Positions 1 to 8,678 of a stretch of DNA of 64,000 nucleotides are shown here, piece after piece. Origin of the DNA: RYN-230 sp963770545 (GTDB lineage Bacteria > Actinomycetota > Actinomycetes > Streptosporangiales > Streptosporangiaceae). Numbering within the stretch: the first letter of the stretch is position 1; every line of letters begins with the position of its first letter. The stretch is taken from assembly GCA_963770545.1 (NCBI GenBank), contig CAVYQF010000011.1:510758-574757 (forward strand), given 5' to 3'. The position numbers were made by a program, and so were the translations under genes. Below the pieces are notes generated by a model. That model had not been told where the DNA came from. It made no database searches and worked only from the letters and a program-made list of their open reading frames with translations.

Positions 1-402
1 GATTGCACCCGCGTCTACGCGATCGGCAGCCCGCCCGCCGAGTTCACCGCCTACTACGAGGTGCTCCGGGAGGCCCAGGAGGCGGCGTGCGCCGCCGTGC
101 GGCCCGGCGTCGCCGCCGAGGCGGTCGACGCCGCGGCCCGGATCCCGATCACCGAGGCGGGATACGGGCCGCAGTTCGTGCACCGGACCGGGCACGGGAT
201 CGGGCTGGAGTCGCACGAGGACCCGTACATCGTGGCCGGCAACGCCGAGCCGCTCGCGCCGGGCATGGCCTTCTCCGTCGAGCCCGGGATTTACCCGGGC
301 CCGCACGGAGCCAGGATCGAGGACATCGTGGTCTGCACCGCGCAAGGGTACGAACGGCTGAACCACATCACCCGGGAGCTCGTTGTCGTGGGCGGCGCCT
401 GA
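1..402 (+). CDS. M24-family metallopeptidase (Xaa-Pro aminopeptidase-like), 3' part only
   Basis: The window opens inside this gene; the last 133 codons are visible in frame 1. The visible part is the C-terminal half of a pita-bread peptidase. HRTGHGIGLESHE gives the conserved metal/substrate histidine region, FSVEPGIY holds the metal-binding glutamate, and GARIEDIVV holds the final metal-ligand glutamate. The family removes N-terminal residues next to proline, usually in the cytosol. The stop codon at 400-402 sits inside a palindrome that probably ends transcription. Family assignment is firm; substrate cannot be told from this part (creatinase-like members share the fold). Confidence 0.85.
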   Translation, partial: DCTRVYAIGSPPAEFTAYYEVLREAQEAACAAVRPGVAAEAVDAAARIPITEAGYGPQFVHRTGHGIGLESHEDPYIVAGNAEPLAPGMAFSVEPGIYPGPHGARIEDIVVCTAQGYERLNHITRELVVVGGA

Positions 403-415
403 TCCGGGATCAGGC
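397..415. terminator. Palindromic terminator between convergent genes
   Basis: Perfect 9-bp inverted repeat GCCTGATCC / GGATCAGGC with a single-base centre, overlapping the stop codon of the peptidase gene and facing the end of the convergent ATPase gene. There is no T-run, as is usual in high-GC actinobacteria. Confidence 0.5.
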
Positions 416-444
416 AGCCGGCTGGGCTGAGGCAGCGGGCGGGG

Positions 445-1680
<1,236 letters not shown>

Positions 1681-1878
1681 CGGCGCGCTCCATCACTCTC
1701 CGGGGCACCGCTCCGCTGCAGTGCCAGACCAGGGGCTCCGAGGGCGCCGGGGGCGGCCACGCAACGCCATACCGCCCAGCATCCTGTTTCCCCTTCTGGC
1801 GCGCAGCGTATCCGCTCGCCGGGCTACGTTAAGGCTGCCGTCACATCCTGTTACCTGAGCGTAAAGCCCGTTATCAGG

Positions 1879-1928
1879 CCGTTACGATCAAAGGGGCGCG
1901 GCCGGCGGGTTGCGGACTACCGTAACGG
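1879..1928. promoter_or_regulatory. Inverted repeat upstream of the Lrp gene, probable autoregulatory site
   Basis: Perfect 8-bp arms CCGTTACG (1879-1886) and CGTAACGG (1921-1928) flank the start region of the Lrp-type gene (GTG at 1930). TACCGT at 1918-1923 fits the actinobacterial -10 pattern TANNNT and is 6 bases before the start, so the gene may be leaderless and the right arm would cover its -10. The rest of 1681-1878 holds no gene I can support. Confidence 0.4.
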
Positions 1929-1929
1929 G

Positions 1930-2499
1930 GTGGAAGACATCGACCGCAAGATCGTCTCGCTGCTATGCCGTGACGGCCGGATCAGCTTCACCGAGCTGTC
2001 CCGGCAGACCGGGCTTTCGGTATCAGCAACGCACCAGCGGGTCCGCCGGCTGGAGCGGCGCGGGGTGATCAAGGGGTACGCCGCCATGATCGACCCGGCC
2101 GGGGCTGGCCTCCCGCTGACCGCGTTCATCTCCATCAAGCCGTTCGACCCGGCGGCCCCGGACGATGCCCCGGAACGGCTCGCCCACCTGCCAGGGATCG
2201 AGGCCTGCCACAGCGTGGCCGGGGATGAGAACTACATCCTCAAGGTCAGGGTGGCCTCGCCGTCGGCGCTGGAGGACCTGCTGCAGCAGATCCGGGCCTG
2301 CGCGGGGGTGTCGACCCGGACCACGATCGTGCTCAGCACCCCCTACGAGAACCGCCCTCCCGACCTGGAGCACTCCGGGGAGTTCAGCACCGAGCCGGAC
2401 GGCCCCGACCCTGAGGCTCCCGTCGCAGACGGCGCCGACCCGCGTACACCTGAGAGCCCGGTCGCGGACGATCTGTACCGGGGAGCCGGGCCGGGCTGA
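1930..2499 (+). CDS. Lrp/AsnC-family transcriptional regulator
   Basis: 189 residues. An N-terminal AsnC-type winged helix-turn-helix (residues 1-50, with GRISFTELSRQTGLSVSATH) is followed by an RAM/ligand-binding domain (about 65-140, with the GDENYILKVR strand). Such regulators bind amino acids or related ligands and act as oligomers. The family is usually 145-165 residues; here a 45-residue acidic, proline-rich tail follows the last strand and overlaps the end of the convergent TetR gene by 116 bases. The GTG start directly follows an inverted repeat that could be its own operator. Confidence 0.88.
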   Translation: MEDIDRKIVSLLCRDGRISFTELSRQTGLSVSATHQRVRRLERRGVIKGYAAMIDPAGAGLPLTAFISIKPFDPAAPDDAPERLAHLPGIEACHSVAGDENYILKVRVASPSALEDLLQQIRACAGVSTRTTIVLSTPYENRPPDLEHSGEFSTEPDGPDPEAPVADGADPRTPESPVADDLYRGAGPG

Positions 2500-3259
2500 T
2501 ATCACCCGGCGGACAGGGCCGCCCCGTCCGGACGAGCCCCGTCCGGGCCAGCCCCGTCCGGGCCAGCCCCGTCCGGGCCAGCGCTGTCCGGGCCAGCGCT
2601 GTCGGTACGCTGTCCGGGCTACCGCTGCCCGCACCAGCGCTGTGCGGCCCAGCGCTGCCTGCACCAGCACCGTGACGCAGTCCGTCCAGCATCACCATGA
2701 GCAGCCGCTGAGCCTGGTCAGAATGAGACGACGGATATTCGCAGGCGACCGAGATCGCATGTGACATCTTCAGCAGGTCTGACACGTCAACGTCCGGCCG
2801 GATCTCTCCCGCCTGCTGGGCCCGGGCCAGCAGGGGGACCACCGCCTCCCGGACCATCGCGCTGCACGAGCTGACCACCTCGGCGTTCTTGCCGCCCAGG
2901 GACGACATCATCGAGATGGTCAGGTTCCGCTTGGTGGCCGCGAAGGCGACGAGCGCCTCCAGCCAGCGCGCCAGCGCATCGGTGGCCGAGGCGTCTCCCA
3001 GCTGCGCCGAATACTCCTCGGCCTGCGCGCACAGCGCCTCGACCTGGCTGCGGTAGACCGCCTCGAGCAGCGCCTGGCGGGTCGGGAAATGCCGGTACAG
3101 GGTCCCGATTCCGACCCCGGCCCGGCGCGCTATCTCATCGAGGGACGCGTCGTCGGCCCCATGCTCGGCGAACGCGGCCAGGGCCGCCTCGATCAGCCGC
3201 TGGCGGTTGCGCCGCGCATCGGCCCGCATGGCCCCGTCGGGGGGGCTGGTCGCGCTCAT
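2384..3259 (-). CDS. TetR-family transcriptional repressor with repeat-rich C-terminal tail
   Basis: 291 residues. The TetR DNA-binding domain is at residues 12-60 (RQRLIEAALAAFAEHG, then GVGIGTLYRHFPTRQALLEAVY), followed by an all-helical ligand domain to about residue 205. Family members usually end there. Here about 85 more residues follow, mostly Gly/Ala/Ser and then repeats of the pentapeptide LART(A/G), encoded by a 15-bp tandem repeat. It is divergent from an MFS exporter gene, and palindromes overlap that gene's promoter, so it most likely represses the exporter. Whether the tail is translated as shown or contains an unseen frameshift cannot be settled here. Confidence 0.88.
   Translation of the reverse strand: MSATSPPDGAMRADARRNRQRLIEAALAAFAEHGADDASLDEIARRAGVGIGTLYRHFPTRQALLEAVYRSQVEALCAQAEEYSAQLGDASATDALARWLEALVAFAATKRNLTISMMSSLGGKNAEVVSSCSAMVREAVVPLLARAQQAGEIRPDVDVSDLLKMSHAISVACEYPSSHSDQAQRLLMVMLDGLRHGAGAGSAGPHSAGAGSGSPDSVPTALARTALARTGLARTGLARTGLVRTGRPCPPGDISPARLPGTDRPRPGSQVYAGRRRLRREPQGRGRPARC
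2521..2610. repeat. 15-bp tandem repeat (minisatellite) in the TetR 3' end
   Basis: About six units of GCCCCGTCCGGGCCA. Three identical consecutive units lie at 2536-2580 and degenerate units extend on both sides and onward to about 2670. Read on the minus strand in the TetR frame it encodes repeated LARTG. The unit is a multiple of three, so copy number can change without breaking the frame. Confidence 0.85.
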
Positions 3260-3318
3260 CCGTCCACTCTGCCTCAGTTATCGGGGCCTCGAAACCAGCC
3301 GCCGGGCCGTTAATCGGG

Positions 3319-3347
3319 TTGCTAACCGGAGTATGCCTCCGTATAGT
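3319..3347 (+). promoter_or_regulatory. Sigma-A-type promoter of the MFS gene
   Basis: TTGCTA at 3319-3324 and TATAGT at 3342-3347 with a 17-base spacer, about 75 bases before the MFS start. It stands out as A/T-rich against its surroundings, and two palindromes overlap it. Confidence 0.65.
3327..3341. promoter_or_regulatory. TetR operator 1 (candidate)
   Basis: CGGAG-N5-CTCCG lies between the -35 and -10 boxes of the MFS promoter. The same core recurs 24 bases downstream. Position and spacing are what a repressor that blocks RNA polymerase would use. Confidence 0.6.
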
Positions 3348-3369
3348 AATCGGAGTCGGTCTCCGATTA
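3347..3369. promoter_or_regulatory. TetR operator 2 (candidate)
   Basis: Perfect 9-bp inverted repeat TAATCGGAG / CTCCGATTA with a 5-base centre, starting on the last base of the -10 box and covering the expected transcription start. It contains the same CGGAG-N5-CTCCG core as operator 1. Confidence 0.68.
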
Positions 3370-3421
3370 CCTCCGCAGACTACCTCCGATCGCCCCGGTA
3401 CTCCACTTCCAGGAGACAACT

Positions 3422-4948
3422 GTGCCTTCTTCTCCTTCCCCCGCCGCATTGCCCGCGGTCGCGCTGCGGCCCCCCGGGGCCTCCCGGACCCGTGGCCATC
3501 CCGGCGTCGCCCTGATCGTCATGCTCTCCGCGCAGCTCATGATCATCCTGGATCTGACCGTGGTGAACATCGCGCTGCCACACATCCAGACGGGGCTGGG
3601 CTTCTCCACGGCCGGACTGTCCTGGGTGCTGAATGCCTACACCCTCACGTTCGGCGGCCTGCTGCTGCTCGGCGGCCGGGCGGGTGACATCCTGGGCCGG
3701 CGCCGGATGTTCCTGGCCGGCATCGCCCTGTTCACGGTCTCGTCGCTGGCCGGCGGCCTGGCCACGGCGGCCTGGTGGCTGATCGCGGCCCGGGCCCTGC
3801 AGGGCGTCGGCGGCGCGCTCGCCTCACCCGCGGTGCTGGCCCTGGTCGTCGGGAGCTTCCCGGAGGGCCGTGAGCGGACCCGGGCGCTGGGCATCTACTC
3901 GGCGGTGGCCATGGGCGGGGCCTCGCTTGGCCTCGTCCTGGGTGGGGTTATCACCGAGTGGGCTTCCTGGCGCTGGGTGCTGTTCGTCAACGTGCCGGTC
4001 GGGATCGCGGTCATCGCCGTGACACCGCTGTTCATCACCGAGTCACCGCGCCGGCCCGGCCGGTTTGACCTGACCGGGGCGGTCACCTCGATCGCCGGGA
4101 TGACCGCGCTGGTCTACGGGTTCATCCATGCCGCTTCCAACGGCTGGTCGGATCGCTTGACCCTGGCCGCCTTCGGGGTGGCCGTGCTGATGCTGAGCGC
4201 CTTCCTGCTCACCGAATCCCGGGCCCGCCAGCCCATCACGCCGCTGCGGCTGTTCGCCAGTCCCGCACGGTCTGGCTCGTACCTGGCCCGGCTGCTGCTG
4301 GTCGCGGGCATGTTCGGGATGTTCTTCTTCCTGACCCAGTTCGTCCAGGACATCCTGGGGTTCAGCCCGCTCGCGGCCGGGTTCGCCTTCCTGCCCATGA
4401 CCCTCACCGTGTTCGGGGTGTCCAGGGCCGCACCCCGGCTGCTGCCCCGGTTCGGCTCCACCCGGCTGATGGTGGCGGGCATGCTGCCAGTGATCGGCGG
4501 GATGGCGTGGCTGGCCCAGGTGTCCGCGCAGACCACCTATCTGGGCGGTGTCCTGGGGCCGATGCTGCTGATCGGCACCGGGATGGGTCTCGTCTTCGTC
4601 CCGCTCACCGTGGTGTCGCTGGCCGGGGTGGCGCCCGCGGACTCCGGTGCGGCGTCCAGCATGGTAAACGTCACCCAGCAGGTCGGCGGCTCGCTCGGGC
4701 TGGCCATCCTGATCACGGTCTTCGGCAGCGCCTACCGGAACGCGGCCCGGCACCTGGCCCCGGCCGTGAGCCACGCGAGTGCCGCCTACCAGCCACGCAT
4801 TCACGGCATGTCCGCCGCCTTCACCGTGGCGGCTCTCTTCGACGTGGGCGTGCTGGTGGTGATCCTGGCGACCAGCCGGGCCAGGCCCGCGCAGCAGGCC
4901 GAGACTCAGGCTCCCGCCGGGAACCGGCCGGTCAGCACGCCACGGTGA
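3422..4948 (+). CDS. MFS drug exporter, DHA2 (EmrB/QacA) type
   Basis: 508 residues, the normal length for 14-helix DHA2 exporters. The segment LDLTVVNIALPHIQ in helix 1 matches motif D1 of the family and GGRAGDILGRRRMF is the loop 2-3 motif A. Hydrophobic segments run to the end. The family exports drugs or metabolites using the proton gradient. AGGAG at 3411-3415 sets the GTG start. It diverges from the TetR gene, whose probable operators overlap this promoter, so the pair looks like a ligand-inducible efflux unit. Confidence 0.93.
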   Translation: MPSSPSPAALPAVALRPPGASRTRGHPGVALIVMLSAQLMIILDLTVVNIALPHIQTGLGFSTAGLSWVLNAYTLTFGGLLLLGGRAGDILGRRRMFLAGIALFTVSSLAGGLATAAWWLIAARALQGVGGALASPAVLALVVGSFPEGRERTRALGIYSAVAMGGASLGLVLGGVITEWASWRWVLFVNVPVGIAVIAVTPLFITESPRRPGRFDLTGAVTSIAGMTALVYGFIHAASNGWSDRLTLAAFGVAVLMLSAFLLTESRARQPITPLRLFASPARSGSYLARLLLVAGMFGMFFFLTQFVQDILGFSPLAAGFAFLPMTLTVFGVSRAAPRLLPRFGSTRLMVAGMLPVIGGMAWLAQVSAQTTYLGGVLGPMLLIGTGMGLVFVPLTVVSLAGVAPADSGAASSMVNVTQQVGGSLGLAILITVFGSAYRNAARHLAPAVSHASAAYQPRIHGMSAAFTVAALFDVGVLVVILATSRARPAQQAETQAPAGNRPVSTPR

Positions 4949-5771
4949 CCGGGCGCACCGGCAGCCCGGCCGGGAAGGCCATGCCTGCGGGCACGATAGC
5001 GGCGGTGCCCCCGTACCGCAGGGCCGCGTCGGGCAGGGCGTCGGCCGGCGTGGCCACCACCGTCGCGCCCTCAAGCAGGGCCAGGTCGAGGAGGACCGTG
5101 TACTCGCGGACGCAACCCACCGGTGGCGCGGCCAGCACCACGTCGTTGCACGTGACCGGGGCGGGGGAGGAGAGCCGGCTCAGCTCCATGGCGAGCTGGG
5201 CGTGGGTCACCCGGTTGGCTCCCATCCCGCCGTCCGGCCGGGCGACATACGGCACCAGACCCAGGTCCGCCGGGCGGGCGCTCACCGGCGGGCACATCCC
5301 ACGGGACAGCAGCGACCAGAACGGGACGGTGCCCGGCGCCTCGTCGAACGCGACGACCTGCCGGACCCACGAGCCGTCCGCCGCGCTCAACGCGGCGGGC
5401 ACCAGCGGGTCCGCGGTGACGAGCAGCCGGGCGCCGCAGTCCCGGAGTTGCTCGGCCACGGCAGCTACCGTGCTGGCCGCGCTGATCGGAGACGGCACCC
5501 CACCGGCCGCTCTGATCGCATGCGCGGCCAGCACGTAGCTCACCGCGTCGGGGACATACACCCCGACGACGTCTTGGGTCCGCAGCCCGCGCCCGGCCAG
5601 GCCCGCCGCGGCGGTCTGCAGGGTCACCGCCAGTTCCGCGTGGCTAAGCGTTCCCCCGGGCCACGTGGCTGGACCGCCCACCAGGGCAGGGTGGCTTCCC
5701 CGGGCCCCCGACAGCCCTACCAGCCGCTCGGTCACGGTGGCGCGAGGGGCTGGCATGTCCGTCACCGTCAT
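4932..5771 (-). CDS. Degenerate acyl-CoA synthetase (ANL)-like protein, N-terminal domain only
   Basis: 280 residues from ATG 5771 (an upstream in-frame ATG at 5876 lies before a strong hairpin and is less likely; GGAG stands just before 5771). The first 250 residues follow the 4-coumarate:CoA-ligase fold pattern: TLSHAELAVTLQTAAAGLAG, then VVGVYVPDAVSYVLAAHAI, then GVPSPISAASTVAAVAEQL and DCGARLLVT. The ATP-binding signature, normally like SSGTTGLPKG, is replaced by VARPDGGMGANRV, and the rest of the large domain and the C-terminal lid are missing. It is therefore unlikely to make acyl-adenylates. It may be a non-catalytic relic or binding protein. Its end overlaps the MFS gene end by 17 bases. 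Confidence 0.65.
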   Translation of the reverse strand: MTVTDMPAPRATVTERLVGLSGARGSHPALVGGPATWPGGTLSHAELAVTLQTAAAGLAGRGLRTQDVVGVYVPDAVSYVLAAHAIRAAGGVPSPISAASTVAAVAEQLRDCGARLLVTADPLVPAALSAADGSWVRQVVAFDEAPGTVPFWSLLSRGMCPPVSARPADLGLVPYVARPDGGMGANRVTHAQLAMELSRLSSPAPVTCNDVVLAAPPVGCVREYTVLLDLALLEGATVVATPADALPDAALRYGGTAAIVPAGMAFPAGLPVRPVTVAC

Positions 5772-5787
5772 ACGTGCCCTTCTCCCC

Positions 5788-5829
5788 AGGCTCCTCCGGC
5801 CATCCCCCTCCTGATGGCCGGAGGAGCCT
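5788..5829. promoter_or_regulatory. 17-bp perfect hairpin in the leader of the ANL-like gene
   Basis: AGGCTCCTCCGGCCATC pairs perfectly with its inverted copy across an 8-base loop. On the minus strand it ends directly before GGGGAGAAGG, the ribosome-binding region of the gene starting at 5771. It could be a terminator for upstream minus-strand transcription or a translation-control hairpin. Confidence 0.6.
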
Positions 5830-6092
5830 TGGCTCTGCATCCGGCTGCCCCGTATGAGCCTTGTGCGGGCCCCCATGCCGCACGGGACTCACCGGAACAT
5901 TGATGAAGACCTTACGTATGTACGGGCGAGGTCCACATGCGCCGAACTATGCAGTGCCGTGTGTATTTCGGGGCTGGCAGGCCGGGCGGATGGGTATGTA
6001 GGCCAATTTTTACGTGCTGGTTTCCCGGCTCCGGATTTCCGGCACCCAGAAGGCAGGGTCCCGTCCGTCAAGGTCCGCGTGCGGCCGTGCGG
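5830..6092. other. Gene-free stretch between the ANL-like and LuxR-type genes
   Basis: No coding signal or repeat is visible. Part of it is less GC-rich than its surroundings (for example 5895-6020). It must hold the promoter of the minus-strand gene at 5771. Confidence 0.4.
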
Positions 6093-8678
6093 TCAGGTGC
6101 CGGTGTGGTCAGGCATCCAGGCCCGCTGGCGGGCCATCCAGGCCGCGACCTGCGCCCGGGAGCTGAATCCGAGCTTGGTCAGCATGTTCGCCACGTGCCG
6201 GGCCACGGTGGCCTGGCTGATCACCAGTTCGTCGGCGATGGCCCGGTTGCTCAGGCCCCGGGCGATCAGCGCGGCGATCTCACGCTCCCGCGGGGTCAGC
6301 GTGGAGGGGACGGCCGCGGTTCCCGCGGCCAGGCCCGCAGCGGGTCCCGCCGCCCCGCTGGAACCACCGGCTGCGGCGCCGTTGGCGGACGCTCCGGCTG
6401 CCGGGGTACCGATCGCATAATGGACGGCCTCGGCCGCGCCCATCGCGCGGCCCTCCTCCAGCAGGGTGGTCGCGCGCAGTTCGCCCAGGGACCGGCGGGC
6501 GGGGCCGAGCAGGTCCTCCAGCCGCGCTCCCGCCCCGGCCGAGGGTGGGTGCCCGGCCGCGGACCGCAGTTCGAGCGCGGCGCCAGCCAGCCGGGCGGCC
6601 CGTTCCGCGTCACCCGCCCGGGCCTCCAGCGCCGCGAAAGCCTCCAGCCCGCGGGCGACCGGGAGGCGCTGGCCGGTGGCCAGGCTCAGGGCCAGGCTTT
6701 CGGTCAGGCTGGCCCGGCACAGTCCGAGGTCACCCTGGATGAGCGCCACCGAGGCGATGCCAGCCAGGCAGCGGGCGATTTCCGGCCGGGCGTCGATCTC
6801 CTGGTACAGGCTCAGCGCCCCCTGGTAGTGGCTGATCGCGGCCTGATAGTCGCCGCGGGCCCTGGCCACCCCGCCCAGCCCCACGCGGACCTGGGCCACC
6901 CCCCACCCGTTGTTGTCCCGGAGCACGTCCAGGGCCGCCTCGTAGGTGCGCTGTGCCTCGCGCAGCATGGCCAGGCGGGCCATGCCGGCCGCCTTGATGC
7001 TCAGCGCGACCCCTTCTTCCCAGTCGTTGCCGAGCTTGTGGGCGGTGTCGATCGCCTCGTCGATCCGCGCCACCGCCTCAGCCAGGTTGCCCGCGCGCAG
7101 GGTGGCCACGGCGAGCAGCCGGAGCGCGGCCGCCTCGTGCGGGTCACCGACGGCCCGGCACAGCTCCAGGCCCTCGCGGGCGCACCGATCCACAGTCGGG
7201 TAATCCTGCTGCTCGAAGGCCAGGTCACCGCGGAACACCAGGGCTGGCCCGCGGACTTCGGGTGGCACGCCGTCGGCGCTGGCGAGGAACTGGTCGAACC
7301 ACCCTGCGCCCTCGGTCACGTCCCCGTGGGTCACCCAGGGGTTGCGCATCGCCCCGCACATGCGCAGCCCCTCGGCGATGTCGCCGCGGCGCACCGACGT
7401 GGCCAGCGCCAGCCGGTAGTTGGCCAGGTCCACGGTGATGGCCCGGTACATGGCCACCCGCTCCGGCCAGGACGGCGCGCCCCGGACGAACGCCTGCGAC
7501 ACGACCCACTCGCCGTAGCGCAGCAGGTAATCGCGGTGCCGCAGGCGGAGCTCGTCCTCCTCGCCCGAGGCCGCGAGCCTGCTGGCCGCGTACTCCTTGA
7601 TCGTGTCCAGCAGCCGGTAGCGGGACTCCCCGCGCAACTCGTGGTCGAACGTGACCAGCGACTTGTCGATGAGCGCGGCCATCAGGTCGAGCACGGTGCT
7701 GGCCGGGATCTGCCCGTCCGCGCAGACCTGCTCGGCCATGTCCAGGTTCCAGCCGGCGAACACCGACAGCCGCCGCAGCAGGATCTGCTCCGGCTCGCTC
7801 AGCAGCTCATAACTCCAGTCCACCGCGGCGCGCAGGGTCTGCTGCCGGGCCGGGGCGGTCCGGTCACCAGAAGCCAGCAGCCGGAACCGGTCGTCGAGCC
7901 GGCTGGCGATCTGCTCGACGGACAGCGCGCGGACCCGCGCTGCGGCCAGCTCGATGGCCAGGGGCATGCCATCCAGGGTGAGGCACAGCCGCGCCACCGC
8001 TTGAGCGTTCTCGCTGCCCAGCGCGAATCCCGACCGGGCCGCCGAGGCCCGCTCCGCGAACAGCTGCAGCGCCTCGTGCCGGGCCAGGTCGGCCAGGGAC
8101 AGCGGGTCAAGCCCGGTCGGCACGGACAGTGGCGGGACCCGCCAGACCGTCTCGCCGCGTACCCGCAGCGGCTCCCGGCTGGTCGCGATCACCCGCAGCG
8201 AGGGGCAGCTCGCCAGCAGCTGCTGCACCAGTTCCGCGCACCCGTCCACGATGTGCTCGCAGGTGTCGAGGACGAGCAGCAGCCGCCGGGCCCGCAGCGC
8301 CTCGGCGAGGGTCGCGATCAGGGCCCGGTCCTGCTCCTCCCGGATCCCGAAGGTGGCCGCGACCCGCCGGGGGAGCAGGTCCGCGTCGGCCGTGTCGGCC
8401 AGTTCCACCAGCCAGGCCCCGTCGGGAAACTCAGAGACGAGGTCGCAGGCCAGCCGGACAGCCAGCCGGGTCTTGCCGATGCCGCCGGGACCGCACAGGG
8501 TCAGGGCGCGGACGTCAGTGAGCAAGAGCGCGAGTTCGCTGAGATCGCGCTCCCTGCCTATGAAGCTGTTCGGCTCCGCAGGGAGATTGCCCGGAGCAGG
8601 CGGGGCCGCGGAAGTCATGGCATGAGGGACCGTCTGGTTGATGGCGAGGGGCCAGCGCCCTGCAGAGTGGATTTTCAT
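6093..8678 (-). CDS. LuxR-family regulator with N-terminal NB-ARC-type ATPase and TPR region
   Basis: 861 residues. FIGRERDLSEL (about 39-49) opens the ATPase, the P-loop GPGGIGKTR is at 63-71 and the Walker B strand LLLVLDTCEHI is near 135. ATSREPLRVRGE is a sensor-1-like segment. Residues 400-750 are helical repeats, and a GerE/LuxR helix-turn-helix (LTPREREIAALIARGLS) is at about 795-850. Such proteins act as signal-gated transcription activators. ATG 8678 overlaps the stop of the upstream mannosidase half-gene as ATGA, which supports this start and co-transcription; ATG 8618 is an alternative that fits homologues starting closer to the NLPAE motif. Confidence 0.88.
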   Translation of the reverse strand: MKIHSAGRWPLAINQTVPHAMTSAAPPAPGNLPAEPNSFIGRERDLSELALLLTDVRALTLCGPGGIGKTRLAVRLACDLVSEFPDGAWLVELADTADADLLPRRVAATFGIREEQDRALIATLAEALRARRLLLVLDTCEHIVDGCAELVQQLLASCPSLRVIATSREPLRVRGETVWRVPPLSVPTGLDPLSLADLARHEALQLFAERASAARSGFALGSENAQAVARLCLTLDGMPLAIELAAARVRALSVEQIASRLDDRFRLLASGDRTAPARQQTLRAAVDWSYELLSEPEQILLRRLSVFAGWNLDMAEQVCADGQIPASTVLDLMAALIDKSLVTFDHELRGESRYRLLDTIKEYAASRLAASGEEDELRLRHRDYLLRYGEWVVSQAFVRGAPSWPERVAMYRAITVDLANYRLALATSVRRGDIAEGLRMCGAMRNPWVTHGDVTEGAGWFDQFLASADGVPPEVRGPALVFRGDLAFEQQDYPTVDRCAREGLELCRAVGDPHEAAALRLLAVATLRAGNLAEAVARIDEAIDTAHKLGNDWEEGVALSIKAAGMARLAMLREAQRTYEAALDVLRDNNGWGVAQVRVGLGGVARARGDYQAAISHYQGALSLYQEIDARPEIARCLAGIASVALIQGDLGLCRASLTESLALSLATGQRLPVARGLEAFAALEARAGDAERAARLAGAALELRSAAGHPPSAGAGARLEDLLGPARRSLGELRATTLLEEGRAMGAAEAVHYAIGTPAAGASANGAAAGGSSGAAGPAAGLAAGTAAVPSTLTPREREIAALIARGLSNRAIADELVISQATVARHVANMLTKLGFSSRAQVAAWMARQRAWMPDHTGT

